Positions 49,583 through 59,570 of a stretch of 64,000 nt of DNA are shown here, piece after piece (positions within the stretch are counted from its first letter, which is position 1; each line of letters starts with the position of its first letter). Under the pieces are notes generated by a model that was not told the origin of the DNA, made no database searches, and saw only the letters and a list, made by a program, of their open reading frames with translations. The stretch covers positions 1 through 64,000 of the forward strand of contig CANQTG010000002.1 in the NCBI GenBank assembly GCA_947626715.1, given 5' to 3'. A program made the translations under genes and the position numbers. Source of the DNA: an uncultured Lachnospiraceae bacterium. Lineage in GTDB: Bacteria > Bacillota > Clostridia > Lachnospirales > Lachnospiraceae.

Positions 49583-50623
49583 TTGAAACATAAGGTGCGT
49601 ATCGTATCGGCGCTCTGTCTTGCGCTGGCGGGTCTATTGGCGGGCTGCGCGGCGCGGGCGGGAGCCGGAAAGGAAAGCGGTTATCAGATCGCGGAAAGCG
49701 AGAAGCTGACGATCTATACCTCCCATAAAAAAGAAGTATACGAACCGATCGTCAGGGAATTTGAAGAGCGGACGGGTATCTTTGTGGAGGTCAGACAGGG
49801 CGGAAGTCTGGAGCTGTTCGACCAGATCGCAAAAAGCGGCGCGGGGGAAAGCTGCGACGTTATCTTCGGCGGCGGGATCGAGAACTATATCGCCTATCAG
49901 GATTATCTGGAGGCGTACCGGGCGGCGGGAGAGGAAATGATAGAGGAACGATACCGCTGCGCCGGACATAAATGGACGGCGTTTTCCGTACTACCCATTG
50001 TCCTGATCTATAATAATAAGCTCGTCTATCCAGCCGCCGCGCCGCATAGCTGGGAGGAACTGCTAGAGGAGAAGTGGAAGGGGAAAGTCGCTTTTGCGGA
50101 TCCGGCGGCTTCCGGCAGCAGCTATACTGCGCTCTGTACCATGATACAGGCGCTTGGAGAAGGCGAGGAGCAGGCGTTGGAGCGCTTTTCAAAGGTTTTG
50201 GACGGGCATGTGTCGGAAAGCTCGGGGGACGTGTTGGAAGAGGTCAATTCCGGCAGTATGCTGGTAGGGGTCACGCTGGAGGATACCGCCAGAGAGCGTA
50301 TCAGTCAGGGAGCCGATCTTTCCTTTCTCTATCCAGAGGAGGGGACGAGTGCCGTGCCGGACGCGGCGGCGATCGTAAAGGGCGCGCGCCATCGTGAGAA
50401 CGCGCGGAAATTTCTGGATTTTGCGGTGAGCCGCGACGCGCAGAGGTTTTTGTCGGATACCCTGTTCCGTCAGACGGTGCGCACGGACATAGAGACGGCG
50501 GATCGCGGGGAAACGGGAAAAAATGATATGCGGGTGCTGGATTATGACGTCGTATGGGCGGTGCGGGAGAAAAACGGCATTCTGGAAGAATGGGCGCGGC
50601 TGCAGAAGGATACGGAAAGATGA
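49583..50623 (+). CDS. Fe3+/AfuA/HptA-type substrate-binding lipoprotein, putative sensor component
   Basis: LLAGCAARAG lipobox; LTIYTSHKKEVYEPIVREFEERTGIFVEVRQGG; TTG start. Confidence 0.88.
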   Translation: MKHKVRIVSALCLALAGLLAGCAARAGAGKESGYQIAESEKLTIYTSHKKEVYEPIVREFEERTGIFVEVRQGGSLELFDQIAKSGAGESCDVIFGGGIENYIAYQDYLEAYRAAGEEMIEERYRCAGHKWTAFSVLPIVLIYNNKLVYPAAAPHSWEELLEEKWKGKVAFADPAASGSSYTALCTMIQALGEGEEQALERFSKVLDGHVSESSGDVLEEVNSGSMLVGVTLEDTARERISQGADLSFLYPEEGTSAVPDAAAIVKGARHRENARKFLDFAVSRDAQRFLSDTLFRQTVRTDIETADRGETGKNDMRVLDYDVVWAVREKNGILEEWARLQKDTER

Positions 50624-52317
50624 GCGGATGTTTCAAAAGATCGTTTCAGAGACGCCAGCTTGTCTGTTTTCTGGCGGTCGCCCTGCTGCCGCTGCTCATC
50701 ACGAGCCTGTTTCTCACCCAGATCGTGCGGGCGAAGGTGGAGAGCGACTATGAAAAGGAGATAGCGGGGCGGGCGGAGCGGACGGATGCCGCGGTATCGG
50801 CGATCCTTGATAAGCTGGCGCTGGCGGCGCAGAAGATTTGCGATAACGAGACGATCGTTTCAACGATAGACGAGACGGATCCGTGGGTCAGGAATCAGTC
50901 GTATGCGCAGTTCTACAGCGAGACGATCTCCCTGCGCGCATATGCCTGTTTCGATCTCTATAATATGGAGGGAGAACGGGTATATTCCACGGGCAGCGGA
51001 AGCCATGACGAGCGCCTGCCGCTCTATTGGGGGATCCTGCGGGCGGCGGATAACGACTTGGGGCGCTTTGTCCTAATGCGCGGAGAAGGGGGCGGCGGCG
51101 ATTCGGCGCTGCTTTACGGCGCGCGCTGTCTGGTCGATACGGAAGGGATAAAACGGGGATTTATCGTGATCGGCGTCAGCGATGAGAATTTCCATGAGAT
51201 ATTAAAGGAAGAGGGGCTTGGTACGGAAGGGCTCGTGCTCCTCGATTCCCATTGGCAGGTCGTATACGGCGGGGAAGCGCCGGAGGCGGCCAATGCGGGA
51301 ACGCTCCTTAGGGAGCGGCTGCTGCGGGGAGAGCGGCTTCCCCAAAAATGGAAGAGCGGCGGCATGGATATCTCGCCGCTTGGCGATACGGGGCTGTATA
51401 AGGCACTGCTGCGCTCGGAGATCTTTTCTACGGACGTCGTGCGGACAATGTATACGGTAAGCCTGATCATGGCGGGATTTTGTTTTCTGCTGTGTATCTT
51501 CGTCGCGCAGAGGCTGAGCAGCAGCCTGACGTCTCCGATCAAACGTATCAACAGCGCCATGCACAGGCTTCAGGAGGGAGAGCTGGATACGCGGATCCCT
51601 GTGGACCGTCAGGACGAGCTGGGGGAAATGTCGGAGAATTTCAACATCATGGCGACCCGGCTGGAGAAATATGTGGAGGGGCAGGTACGGGCGCAGCAGG
51701 AGCTGGACGCTTCCCACATCGCCATGATGCAGGCGCAGATGAACCCGCATTTTTTATATAATACGCTGGATACGATGAAGTGGCTGGCTAAGGCGAACCA
51801 TGTGCCCGAGATCGCGACCATGTCCGCAGGGCTTGCGGGCATTCTGCGGACGAGTATCTCTTCGGCGCAGTTTATCCGCTTAAAAGAAGAAATGCAGCTA
51901 GTCGCAAATTATGCGCAGATACAGAAGATCCGTTACAGCGACCGTTTCCGCTTTGAGATGACGCTGCCGGAATCCTTGGAGGAATGTATCGTGCCTAAGC
52001 TGATCGTGCAGCCGATCGTGGAAAACGCGCTGCTGCATGGGCTCGAGGACAGCGAGGACGGGCTGATAAGCGTTACGGTCAGCGAGACGGACGGGATCCT
52101 GTCCATCGAAACGCTGGATAACGGCTGCGGGATACCGGAGGAGATCATGGAATGTATCAACAGCCGGGACAGGGAGAGGCTTTCGGGGCATATCGGATTT
52201 TATAATGTCGATACGATCATCCGCCTGCACTATGGGGAGCGGTACGGCCTGCATGTGAGCAGACCGTCCGAGGGCGGCACGCTGGCGCGTATCACGCTTC
52301 CCGCGCGGTGGGAATAA
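50620..52317 (+). CDS. LytS/HptS-type sensor histidine kinase
   Basis: 2 TM, HAMP, MNPHFLYNTLDTMKWLAKAN, IVENALLHGLED. Confidence 0.94.
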   Translation: MSGCFKRSFQRRQLVCFLAVALLPLLITSLFLTQIVRAKVESDYEKEIAGRAERTDAAVSAILDKLALAAQKICDNETIVSTIDETDPWVRNQSYAQFYSETISLRAYACFDLYNMEGERVYSTGSGSHDERLPLYWGILRAADNDLGRFVLMRGEGGGGDSALLYGARCLVDTEGIKRGFIVIGVSDENFHEILKEEGLGTEGLVLLDSHWQVVYGGEAPEAANAGTLLRERLLRGERLPQKWKSGGMDISPLGDTGLYKALLRSEIFSTDVVRTMYTVSLIMAGFCFLLCIFVAQRLSSSLTSPIKRINSAMHRLQEGELDTRIPVDRQDELGEMSENFNIMATRLEKYVEGQVRAQQELDASHIAMMQAQMNPHFLYNTLDTMKWLAKANHVPEIATMSAGLAGILRTSISSAQFIRLKEEMQLVANYAQIQKIRYSDRFRFEMTLPESLEECIVPKLIVQPIVENALLHGLEDSEDGLISVTVSETDGILSIETLDNGCGIPEEIMECINSRDRERLSGHIGFYNVDTIIRLHYGERYGLHVSRPSEGGTLARITLPARWE

Positions 52318-52337
52318 AGAAGTAAAGAAGGGGTCTT

Positions 52338-53114
52338 ATGTTTAAAGTTGTTGTGGTCGACGACGAAGCGCTGGTCCGAAAGGGCATTGTGCAGGAGACG
52401 GACTGGGAGGCGTTAGACTGCGTGGTGGCGGCGGAAGCGGGAAACGGATTGGAAGGGCTGGAGGCCGTAAGGCGGTACAGGCCGGATCTTTTGATCAGCG
52501 ATATCAAAATGCCCAGAATGGACGGGATCGCGATGCTGGAAAAGCTGCGGGAGGAAGAAAACGACGTGAGCGTCATATTTCTGACCGCTTACGGCGAATT
52601 TGAGTATGCGCAGAGCGCGGTCAAGCTGCTGGCATCGGACTATCTGTTAAAGCCCTTTCAGGACGGGGAGCTCGAAGCGACCGTGCGGCGGGTGACAAAG
52701 CGGATCAAGGAAAGGCGGGAAGGAAAGAGCGGGAGGGCCGCGGGCGCGGAACCCCTTCTCTTGCCCGAAATGGAAAACGGCGGCATGAGCCGCTATGTGC
52801 TGAGCGCGCTTTCCTATATCCGGGAGCATTTTGACGACGAGGATATGGGGATCGCGTCGGTTGCCGCCTTTCTGGGTATCAGCGAGAGCCATTTGAGCCA
52901 TATCTTTAAAAAGGAAACCAATTACAGCGTGGCCGCCTATATCACCCGATACCGGATACAGACGGCGATGCGCCTGTTAAAGGACTGCCGCTGTAAGGTG
53001 TATGAGGTCGCGGAAAAGGTGGGATACCGCGACATCGCTTATTTTTCTTCCACGTTTAAAAAGATCGTAGGGGTAAACCCGTCGGAATATCAGAGCAGGC
53101 CGGACGGCTTATAA
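52338..53114 (+). CDS. HptR/YesN-type response regulator, REC + AraC HTH
   Basis: FKVVVVDDEALVRKGIVQETDW; DLLISDIKMPRMDG; C-terminal VGYRDIAYFSSTFKKIVGVNPSEYQ. Confidence 0.95.
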   Translation: MFKVVVVDDEALVRKGIVQETDWEALDCVVAAEAGNGLEGLEAVRRYRPDLLISDIKMPRMDGIAMLEKLREEENDVSVIFLTAYGEFEYAQSAVKLLASDYLLKPFQDGELEATVRRVTKRIKERREGKSGRAAGAEPLLLPEMENGGMSRYVLSALSYIREHFDDEDMGIASVAAFLGISESHLSHIFKKETNYSVAAYITRYRIQTAMRLLKDCRCKVYEVAEKVGYRDIAYFSSTFKKIVGVNPSEYQSRPDGL

Positions 53115-53347
53115 ACGGCGTAAAAAGGTCAAAATCCACAAAAACCCCCGCGTACTTCGCGCCGTATCCTGCAAAATGACAGAAATTCACAAATATTTGC
53201 AGGTTTGTCCGATTTCTTTTCTCTTTTTCCATTTGTATAATAAAAACGACACAGGGATACATGGGTATCCTAGATAAGAGCAGGAGCGGGAGGCCCCGGG
53301 CAGGGCGCCGGAGTATCCAGAGCTCATGGCAAAAAAGGAGGAAAGAA

Positions 53348-54805
53348 ATGAAAAAGAGAGTAGTAGCTTTGTTATTGACGGGTCTTTTGACAGTCGTCTC
53401 TTTGGCAGGATGCGGCGGCGGAGCGCAGAACGCGCAGAGCGCTCAGGATTCCGCACAGGAAGCGGCCCCTGCGCAGGAAGCGGCGGCGGAGCCGGAAGAG
53501 GGAGCGCCGGGTACGGGCACCGATGCGGGCGAGGTCGACGAGGCCAATATGACGGCGACGGAGAGCATTATCCATGAGGCGGAAGGCATGAGCATGGAGG
53601 AGCTGGCAAAGAAGGCGATCGAGGAATCCAACGGCAAGACCTTTTACGGCGTAGGAAATTCCAGCCGCGGACAGTCCGCGCTCCCTCTGTTCATCGAGTA
53701 TCTGCAGAGTATCGACCCTTCCTACAATATGGAATTTGAGTGGCAGCAGCCCAAGAATAACAAGATCTTCGAGCAGCTTTCGGCGGACTCCTTAAAGCCG
53801 GAAGGAACCTTTGCGATGACGCTGATCCAAGACGGCAATCAGATCCAGTCCAAGATGGTTGAGACGGGTATCCTGAAAACCTACATTCCTAAGGAATGGG
53901 CGGAAGCGAACGGCACGACGGCGGATGCGTACACCGGATTTTTACCGCTGCAGACGCTCAATAAGGTATTTATGTATAACTGCACGGGCAGCGCGCAGTA
54001 CAAAAACTGCTGGGACTTCGTAGCGGAAGGCGTGCACCCGCTGTATATGGATATCGATTCCGAGATCGTAGGAAAGAACTTCCTTTACATGCTGACGGAA
54101 GATAAATATGCGGATATGCTCAAGGACGCGTTCGATAAGCTGGATGCCGACAAGCAGGCTTATTTCCAGCCCACGATCGACGAGGTGGCGACGGATGCGG
54201 AGGACTTTGGTCTGGGCGAGAACGGCAAATATGCGCTCGCATGGATCAAGCTCTGGGTAGGCGCTTACAATGCGCAGACAGACGACGGCCCGATCTGCAA
54301 TACGCTGGTAACGGATTCCGCGACCGATCAGAGCGGCCTGCTGGTTTATTCCAAGCTGCGCTCCGTAGAAGAGTCTGCGGGCGTTTCCGTAAACAATATC
54401 AAGGTTGCGGCTTATGAGGACGGCTATGAGGGGATCGGCGGATTTGGTTACTGCCATTATCTGTTTGTAACGGAAAATTCCCCGCTGCCGTGGACGGCGT
54501 GCGCGTTTATCGCTTACATGACCTGCACGGAGGACGGCTTCAGCGCATGGGGCAAGGATATGGGCGGATATTCCGCAAATCCCGATGTGGCGGCTGCAAC
54601 GGAGGCTACCTACAATCACAGCAAGGGCGGCTATGACGAAAACGGCGAGAATGTATTTGACAGCAAGAACGACAGAGGCTATGACTGGTGGACGACGGAA
54701 GGAGAACTGGTATTAGAGGATCCGGCATACTGCGCGTCGGTAGATTTCACGGTAGGGAACTGGATCGAGCTTCTGACGAAATACAGCGATTCGGCGGAAG
54801 AGTAG
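53348..54805 (+). CDS. ABC transporter substrate-binding lipoprotein (AfuA/Fbp-type)
   Basis: SLAGCGGG lipobox; long binding domain; followed directly by permease and ATPase. Confidence 0.88.
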   Translation: MKKRVVALLLTGLLTVVSLAGCGGGAQNAQSAQDSAQEAAPAQEAAAEPEEGAPGTGTDAGEVDEANMTATESIIHEAEGMSMEELAKKAIEESNGKTFYGVGNSSRGQSALPLFIEYLQSIDPSYNMEFEWQQPKNNKIFEQLSADSLKPEGTFAMTLIQDGNQIQSKMVETGILKTYIPKEWAEANGTTADAYTGFLPLQTLNKVFMYNCTGSAQYKNCWDFVAEGVHPLYMDIDSEIVGKNFLYMLTEDKYADMLKDAFDKLDADKQAYFQPTIDEVATDAEDFGLGENGKYALAWIKLWVGAYNAQTDDGPICNTLVTDSATDQSGLLVYSKLRSVEESAGVSVNNIKVAAYEDGYEGIGGFGYCHYLFVTENSPLPWTACAFIAYMTCTEDGFSAWGKDMGGYSANPDVAAATEATYNHSKGGYDENGENVFDSKNDRGYDWWTTEGELVLEDPAYCASVDFTVGNWIELLTKYSDSAEE

Positions 54806-54823
54806 GAAAGCGGGGAGAGACAC

Positions 54824-56623
54824 ATGGCAGTTGTCCTGAATAAGATTAAGACGTATCTGTCCAGACCGCAGAATATCATCCTGCTGCTGTTCGGTATCGT
54901 ACTGACGTTTTCGACCGTCTCGCCGATCGTAGCGATCGTAGAGGATACCTTTAAGATCCATCCCGGTACGATAGACGCACATCTGACGGGAAGGTCGGCG
55001 GGATTCTCGATCGCCAACTACACGGATCTGTTTACGAGCAAACTGGCAAAAACGAATCTATGGATTCCTTTGTGGAATACAGTGCTGCTGGCGGTGTTCA
55101 CCTGCCTGATCTCCATTGTGTTCGGCGGACTGTTCGCCTTCCTCGTAACGAGGACGAACATGAAATGCAAGAAATATTTAAGTTCGATCTTCATTTTTCC
55201 ATATATCATGCCGCAGTGGACGCTGGCGGTCGTATGGCAGAATGTGTTCAACAGCAATGCGGTAGTAGGGACGGCAAACGGACTGCTGGCTTCCCTGTTC
55301 GGTATCCTGGCGCCAAAGTGGTGGTGCCAGGGCCTGCTCCCCAGCGCGATCGTTCTCGGGCTGCATTACGCGCCCTTTGCTTACATACTGATCGGCGGGA
55401 TCTTCCGCAATATGGACGCCAATCTGGAAGAGGCGGCGACGATACTGGATACGCCCAAGTGGAAGATCATGTTCCGTATCACGCTGCCGATGGTCAAGCC
55501 GGCGATCCTCTCTACGATCCTGCTGGTGTTCGGCAGCGCGATGGGGAGTTACCCGGTGCCGCATTATCTGGGGCTTACGACCTTGTCCACGAAATATATC
55601 TCCTTAAATTCCAAATATACGGGAGAGGCCAGCATTCTGGCGATCATCATGATGGTCTTTGGCGTGGCGATCCTGCTGATGAATCAGGTCAGCCTAAGCA
55701 GCAGAAAGAATTATACCACGGTCACGGGCAAGTCGGGGCAGATCTCCAAGATCAATCTTGGCAAGATCGGAAAATATGCGATCGCGCTCGTCTTTATCGT
55801 GGTCACGTTCTTTACGAGCATTTTCCCGATCCTGTCCTTTGCGCTTGAGACCTTCCTGCCCAATCCGGGAGATTACAGCTTCCTGTATACGGGAGATCTG
55901 CACAACCTGACGACGAAGTGGTGGCTGACGAGCGAGAATGTGACGGAGAACGGCCTGTACGGACAGTTCGGGATCCTATACAATCCGATCATCTGGAAGG
56001 CGTTCCGCGGCACGCTGCTGGTGGCGGTCTGCTGCGCGCTGATCGCGGGTACGATCGGTACGCTGATCGGTTACGCGGTATCCAAGAACCGCAGGAGCAA
56101 GTGGGCGAGTTATGTCAACGGCGTGGCGTTCCTGCCGTATCTGATGCCTTCGCTTGCCGTAGGCGTGGCGTTCTTTATCCTGTTTTCCAATGACAGGATC
56201 AACCTTTTCAACACCTATACGCTGCTGATCATAGCGGGCGTGGTGAAATATATCCCCTTCGCGAGCCGGAGCGCGTTAAATTCCATGCTCCAGCTGAGCG
56301 GAGAGATCGAGGAAGCGGCGGTGATACAGGACATTCCGTGGTATAAACGGATGCTTTACATCATCATTCCGATCCAAAAGACCTCTATCATCAGCGGCTA
56401 TCTGCTGCCGTTCATGACATGCCTAAGAGAGCTGTCGCTGTTCCTTTTGCTGTGTACGCAGGGCTTTATCCTGTCTACGACGCTGGATTACTTTGACGAG
56501 ATGGGGCTGTATGCGTTCTCAAGCGCGATCAACCTGATCCTGATCGTAGTGATCTTGATCTTTAATACATTGGTAAACAAACTGACTGGAGCCAGTCTGG
56601 ATAACGGTATCGGAGGAAAGTGA
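54824..56623 (+). CDS. ABC transporter permease with two fused TM domains (FbpB/AfuB type)
   Basis: Two EAA-like loops: NLEEAATILDTPKWKIMFRITLPMVKP and EIEEAAVIQDIPWYKRMLYIIIPIQKT. Confidence 0.93.
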   Translation: MAVVLNKIKTYLSRPQNIILLLFGIVLTFSTVSPIVAIVEDTFKIHPGTIDAHLTGRSAGFSIANYTDLFTSKLAKTNLWIPLWNTVLLAVFTCLISIVFGGLFAFLVTRTNMKCKKYLSSIFIFPYIMPQWTLAVVWQNVFNSNAVVGTANGLLASLFGILAPKWWCQGLLPSAIVLGLHYAPFAYILIGGIFRNMDANLEEAATILDTPKWKIMFRITLPMVKPAILSTILLVFGSAMGSYPVPHYLGLTTLSTKYISLNSKYTGEASILAIIMMVFGVAILLMNQVSLSSRKNYTTVTGKSGQISKINLGKIGKYAIALVFIVVTFFTSIFPILSFALETFLPNPGDYSFLYTGDLHNLTTKWWLTSENVTENGLYGQFGILYNPIIWKAFRGTLLVAVCCALIAGTIGTLIGYAVSKNRRSKWASYVNGVAFLPYLMPSLAVGVAFFILFSNDRINLFNTYTLLIIAGVVKYIPFASRSALNSMLQLSGEIEEAAVIQDIPWYKRMLYIIIPIQKTSIISGYLLPFMTCLRELSLFLLLCTQGFILSTTLDYFDEMGLYAFSSAINLILIVVILIFNTLVNKLTGASLDNGIGGK

Positions 56624-56625
56624 TC

Positions 56626-58275
56626 ATGCCAGAAATAAAATTAACAAATATCACAAAGAGATGGGGAAAATTCTATGCAGTGGACCATCTGAATCTGGAT
56701 ATGGAGGACAACGCCTTTATCACGCTGCTTGGCCCTTCCGGATGCGGGAAAACGACGACGCTGCGCATGATCGCGGGACTGGAAACGCCGACGAGCGGAC
56801 AGATCAGGATCGGCGATCGGGTCGTGTTTGACAGCGAGGCGGGTATCAACGTGCCCGCCAATAAGCGGAAGGTAGGATTTTTGTTCCAAAACTATGCGCT
56901 GTGGCCGAATATGACCGTATATCAAAACATCGCGTTCGGCCTGCGCAACCGGAAGGAAGAGTTTCCGGTGGTCAATACGGAGGCGCGTATCCTGCGCAGC
57001 CAGATCAACGCGTTAAAGGACGGCAGGGAGATTCAGAAGCTGGTCGAGGAATGCCGGGACAAACGCGGCAAGCTGGATATGGATAAGGTGTACCTGAAGC
57101 TGATCGATACGTTTACCGTTTCGATCTATACCGCAAAGACGCTTTTTGAATACCGGATCCATGAGGCCAATGATCCGCAGGAGGCGGCAAAGCGCAAGGC
57201 GCAGGAGCTTCAGGGCAAGCTGGACGGTATCTTGGCGGCGTGCCGGGAAAAGGGGACGGAGCTGAACTCGGAGAGCGAATATACGAAGGACGGCAAGGTC
57301 ATGACGGAAGTTCGGAAGATGACGAAAGAGGAGGTCGATCTGGCGGTGCGCCGGGTATCCCGTATCGTAAAGATTGGTATGTTCATGGACCGTTATCCCG
57401 CAGAGCTCTCCGGCGGCCAGCAGCAGCGCGTGGCGATCGCGAGGACACTGGCTCCCGAACCGGACGTGCTGTTTATGGACGAGCCGCTTTCTAATCTGGA
57501 CGCGAAGCTGCGTCTGGAAATGCGTTATGAGCTGCAGAGGCTCCATGTGGAGACGGGGAGCACCTTCGTCTATGTCACGCACGACCAGATGGAAGCGATG
57601 ACGCTCGCGACCAAGATCTGTCTGATCAACAACGGCGTACTGCAGCAGTATGACGCGCCGCTTACCGTATACAACCGACCGAACAATCTCTTTGTCGCGG
57701 ACTTCGTGGGGAATCCCTCGATCAACTTTATCGAAGCGCGGGGGAAACAGGAAAAGGACGGAAGCGTCGCGCTCGATATCTTAGACGGTATCAAAGCGAG
57801 ATTTAAGCCGTCGGCTGCCCTTGATCTGGATGCGTGGTTTGCGGAAAGAGACCGCAGGGACGCCGACAGCGAAGCGGAAAGCCGCGAGATGTTAAAAGAT
57901 AAAAAGGCGGTGGAAAAAGGAAATAAGGATGAAAAATTCCGTTATCACATTGCCAAAGTCGAGGAAGAGGACGAGAGCCTGAAGGAAGAAAAGGAGCCGG
58001 ACAACGAAGATTTTGTGATCGGCATCCGTCCCGAATATATCCATATCGCAAAGGACGAAAAGCTGTCGGGAACCGTCTATGGCGCGATGCCTACCGGTAT
58101 GGAATCCACGATCAAGCTGCGGATCGGCGATTATCTGCTGACGAGCGTAGCCTTTGGCGGGACGGTCTATAAGATCGGAACGGAGACGGGATTCGGGATC
58201 TCGGGAAGCGATATCCTTTTATTTGACCGCAGATCCGGCCGCTATATCGCGGCGGGTGAGCTGGCGATCGAGTAA
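56626..58275 (+). CDS. ABC transporter ATP-binding protein (FbpC/MalK type) with a large insertion
   Basis: GPSGCGKTTTLRMIAGLE, FQNYALWPNMTVYQNIAFGL, LSGGQQQRVAIARTL, DEPLSNLDAKLR; ATG at 56626 after AGGAGGAAAG. Confidence 0.95.
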   Translation: MPEIKLTNITKRWGKFYAVDHLNLDMEDNAFITLLGPSGCGKTTTLRMIAGLETPTSGQIRIGDRVVFDSEAGINVPANKRKVGFLFQNYALWPNMTVYQNIAFGLRNRKEEFPVVNTEARILRSQINALKDGREIQKLVEECRDKRGKLDMDKVYLKLIDTFTVSIYTAKTLFEYRIHEANDPQEAAKRKAQELQGKLDGILAACREKGTELNSESEYTKDGKVMTEVRKMTKEEVDLAVRRVSRIVKIGMFMDRYPAELSGGQQQRVAIARTLAPEPDVLFMDEPLSNLDAKLRLEMRYELQRLHVETGSTFVYVTHDQMEAMTLATKICLINNGVLQQYDAPLTVYNRPNNLFVADFVGNPSINFIEARGKQEKDGSVALDILDGIKARFKPSAALDLDAWFAERDRRDADSEAESREMLKDKKAVEKGNKDEKFRYHIAKVEEEDESLKEEKEPDNEDFVIGIRPEYIHIAKDEKLSGTVYGAMPTGMESTIKLRIGDYLLTSVAFGGTVYKIGTETGFGISGSDILLFDRRSGRYIAAGELAIE

Positions 58276-58460
58276 AAAACGGCGTTTTTTGAAGCTGTGG
58301 CCGTGGCAGGACCTTATTGATATAGGGTCTGCCGCGGCTTTTTTGCGCGCTTCCTGTCTTTTTGCGCGCCCGCAGTTTTTCCCCTTGCCGAGACTATGGA
58401 CGGAGTATATAATACAGACAGGCAGTCTTGTGTGGTCTTGCGGCTGGCAAAACGGGGGTT

Positions 58461-58853
58461 ATGGCTATGATTGACAAAGAACGGCAGGATAATGCGTATC
58501 AATTTGCAAAGGCGCTGTGCTATTACGCGGGCAAGGACGAGGGATTTTTGGAGCGGTTCTGGGCGGAGCTGTGCGGGGAGGAGGATATCCTAGATGAGTT
58601 CTGCTATTATATGGAACATCAGACCTTTGCGTGCAGGGTCAAGATCGAGGGATATACGGTGATCGACGTCATGGTCTGGCAGATCGATCATTTTAAGGCG
58701 GAGATGGACCGCCGCGATCCCGATATGAGGGATAACGGCGATCAAATGCTGCTCATGGCCTTCGATTCTTTCCTGAAAATGAGAAAGGAGCCGGGGCGGT
58801 ATGTGCGCCTGATGAAGGACGAGACGGGCACGGACTATCCGGGGAAATATTAA
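58461..58853 (+). CDS. Conserved small hypothetical protein
   Basis: ORF MAMIDKERQDNAYQFAKALCYYAGKDEGFLERFWAELC with G-rich upstream region. Confidence 0.7.
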   Translation: MAMIDKERQDNAYQFAKALCYYAGKDEGFLERFWAELCGEEDILDEFCYYMEHQTFACRVKIEGYTVIDVMVWQIDHFKAEMDRRDPDMRDNGDQMLLMAFDSFLKMRKEPGRYVRLMKDETGTDYPGKY

Positions 58854-58868
58854 AGGAGAAACGGGAAA

Positions 58869-59501
58869 ATGGTCTTTATCTTTGATCTGGACGGCGTGAT
58901 CGTGTTCACGGACCGATTCCATTATCTGGCATGGAAGCGGATCGCCGACGAAATGGGGATCTATTTTGACGAAAAGATCAACAACAGGCTCAGAGGCGTC
59001 AGCCGTATGGAGAGCCTTGCGATCATTTTGGAGCGATATACGGGAAAGGCTTTGTCAGAACAGGAAAAAACAGAGCTTGCGGAGCAAAAGAACGCCGTTT
59101 ACAGGAGCTTTCTGGAGAAGATGACGCCGTCGGACGTCCCGGGCGAGGTAAGGGATACGCTGCAAAAGCTGCGGGCGGGCGGCTGTAAGCTGGCGATCGG
59201 CTCTTCCAGCAAAAATACGAAGTTTATCTTGGAAAGGGTGGGGCTTGCGGACTTTTTTGACGCAGTTTCGGACGGCACCAACATCTCGCGTTCTAAGCCC
59301 GACCCCGAGGTATTCTTAAAGGCCGCCGAATTTCTGCGGGAAAAGCCCGAGGACTGCTATGTGGTGGAGGACGCATACGCGGGGATCGAAGCGGCGAAGG
59401 CCGGCGGAATGCGGGCGATCGGGATCGGAGAGGCGGCATCCTGCGAAAAAGCGGATATCGCGATCTCTTCTTTCAGCGAATTGCTGGGGCTGATCGCATA
59501 G
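58869..59501 (+). CDS. HAD-family beta-phosphoglucomutase-like phosphatase
   Basis: MVFIFDLDGVIVFTDRFHYLAWKRIADEMGI; LAIGSSSKN; SKPDPEVFLKAAE; VVEDAYAGIEAAKAGGM. Confidence 0.94.
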   Translation: MVFIFDLDGVIVFTDRFHYLAWKRIADEMGIYFDEKINNRLRGVSRMESLAIILERYTGKALSEQEKTELAEQKNAVYRSFLEKMTPSDVPGEVRDTLQKLRAGGCKLAIGSSSKNTKFILERVGLADFFDAVSDGTNISRSKPDPEVFLKAAEFLREKPEDCYVVEDAYAGIEAAKAGGMRAIGIGEAASCEKADIAISSFSELLGLIA

Positions 59502-59570
59502 GCCCGGGGACTTCTATAGCGGCCGGGCGTTTACGATATTGGCAAAAGAGAAAAAGGCGGGAACGATACG

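Noticed and set aside
53348-58275. Calling this transporter an Fe3+ importer outright
   Set aside because: The same superfamily transports sugar phosphates and polyamines, and the adjacent HptARS-like sensory set argues against a default iron label; left as AfuABC/Fbp-like.
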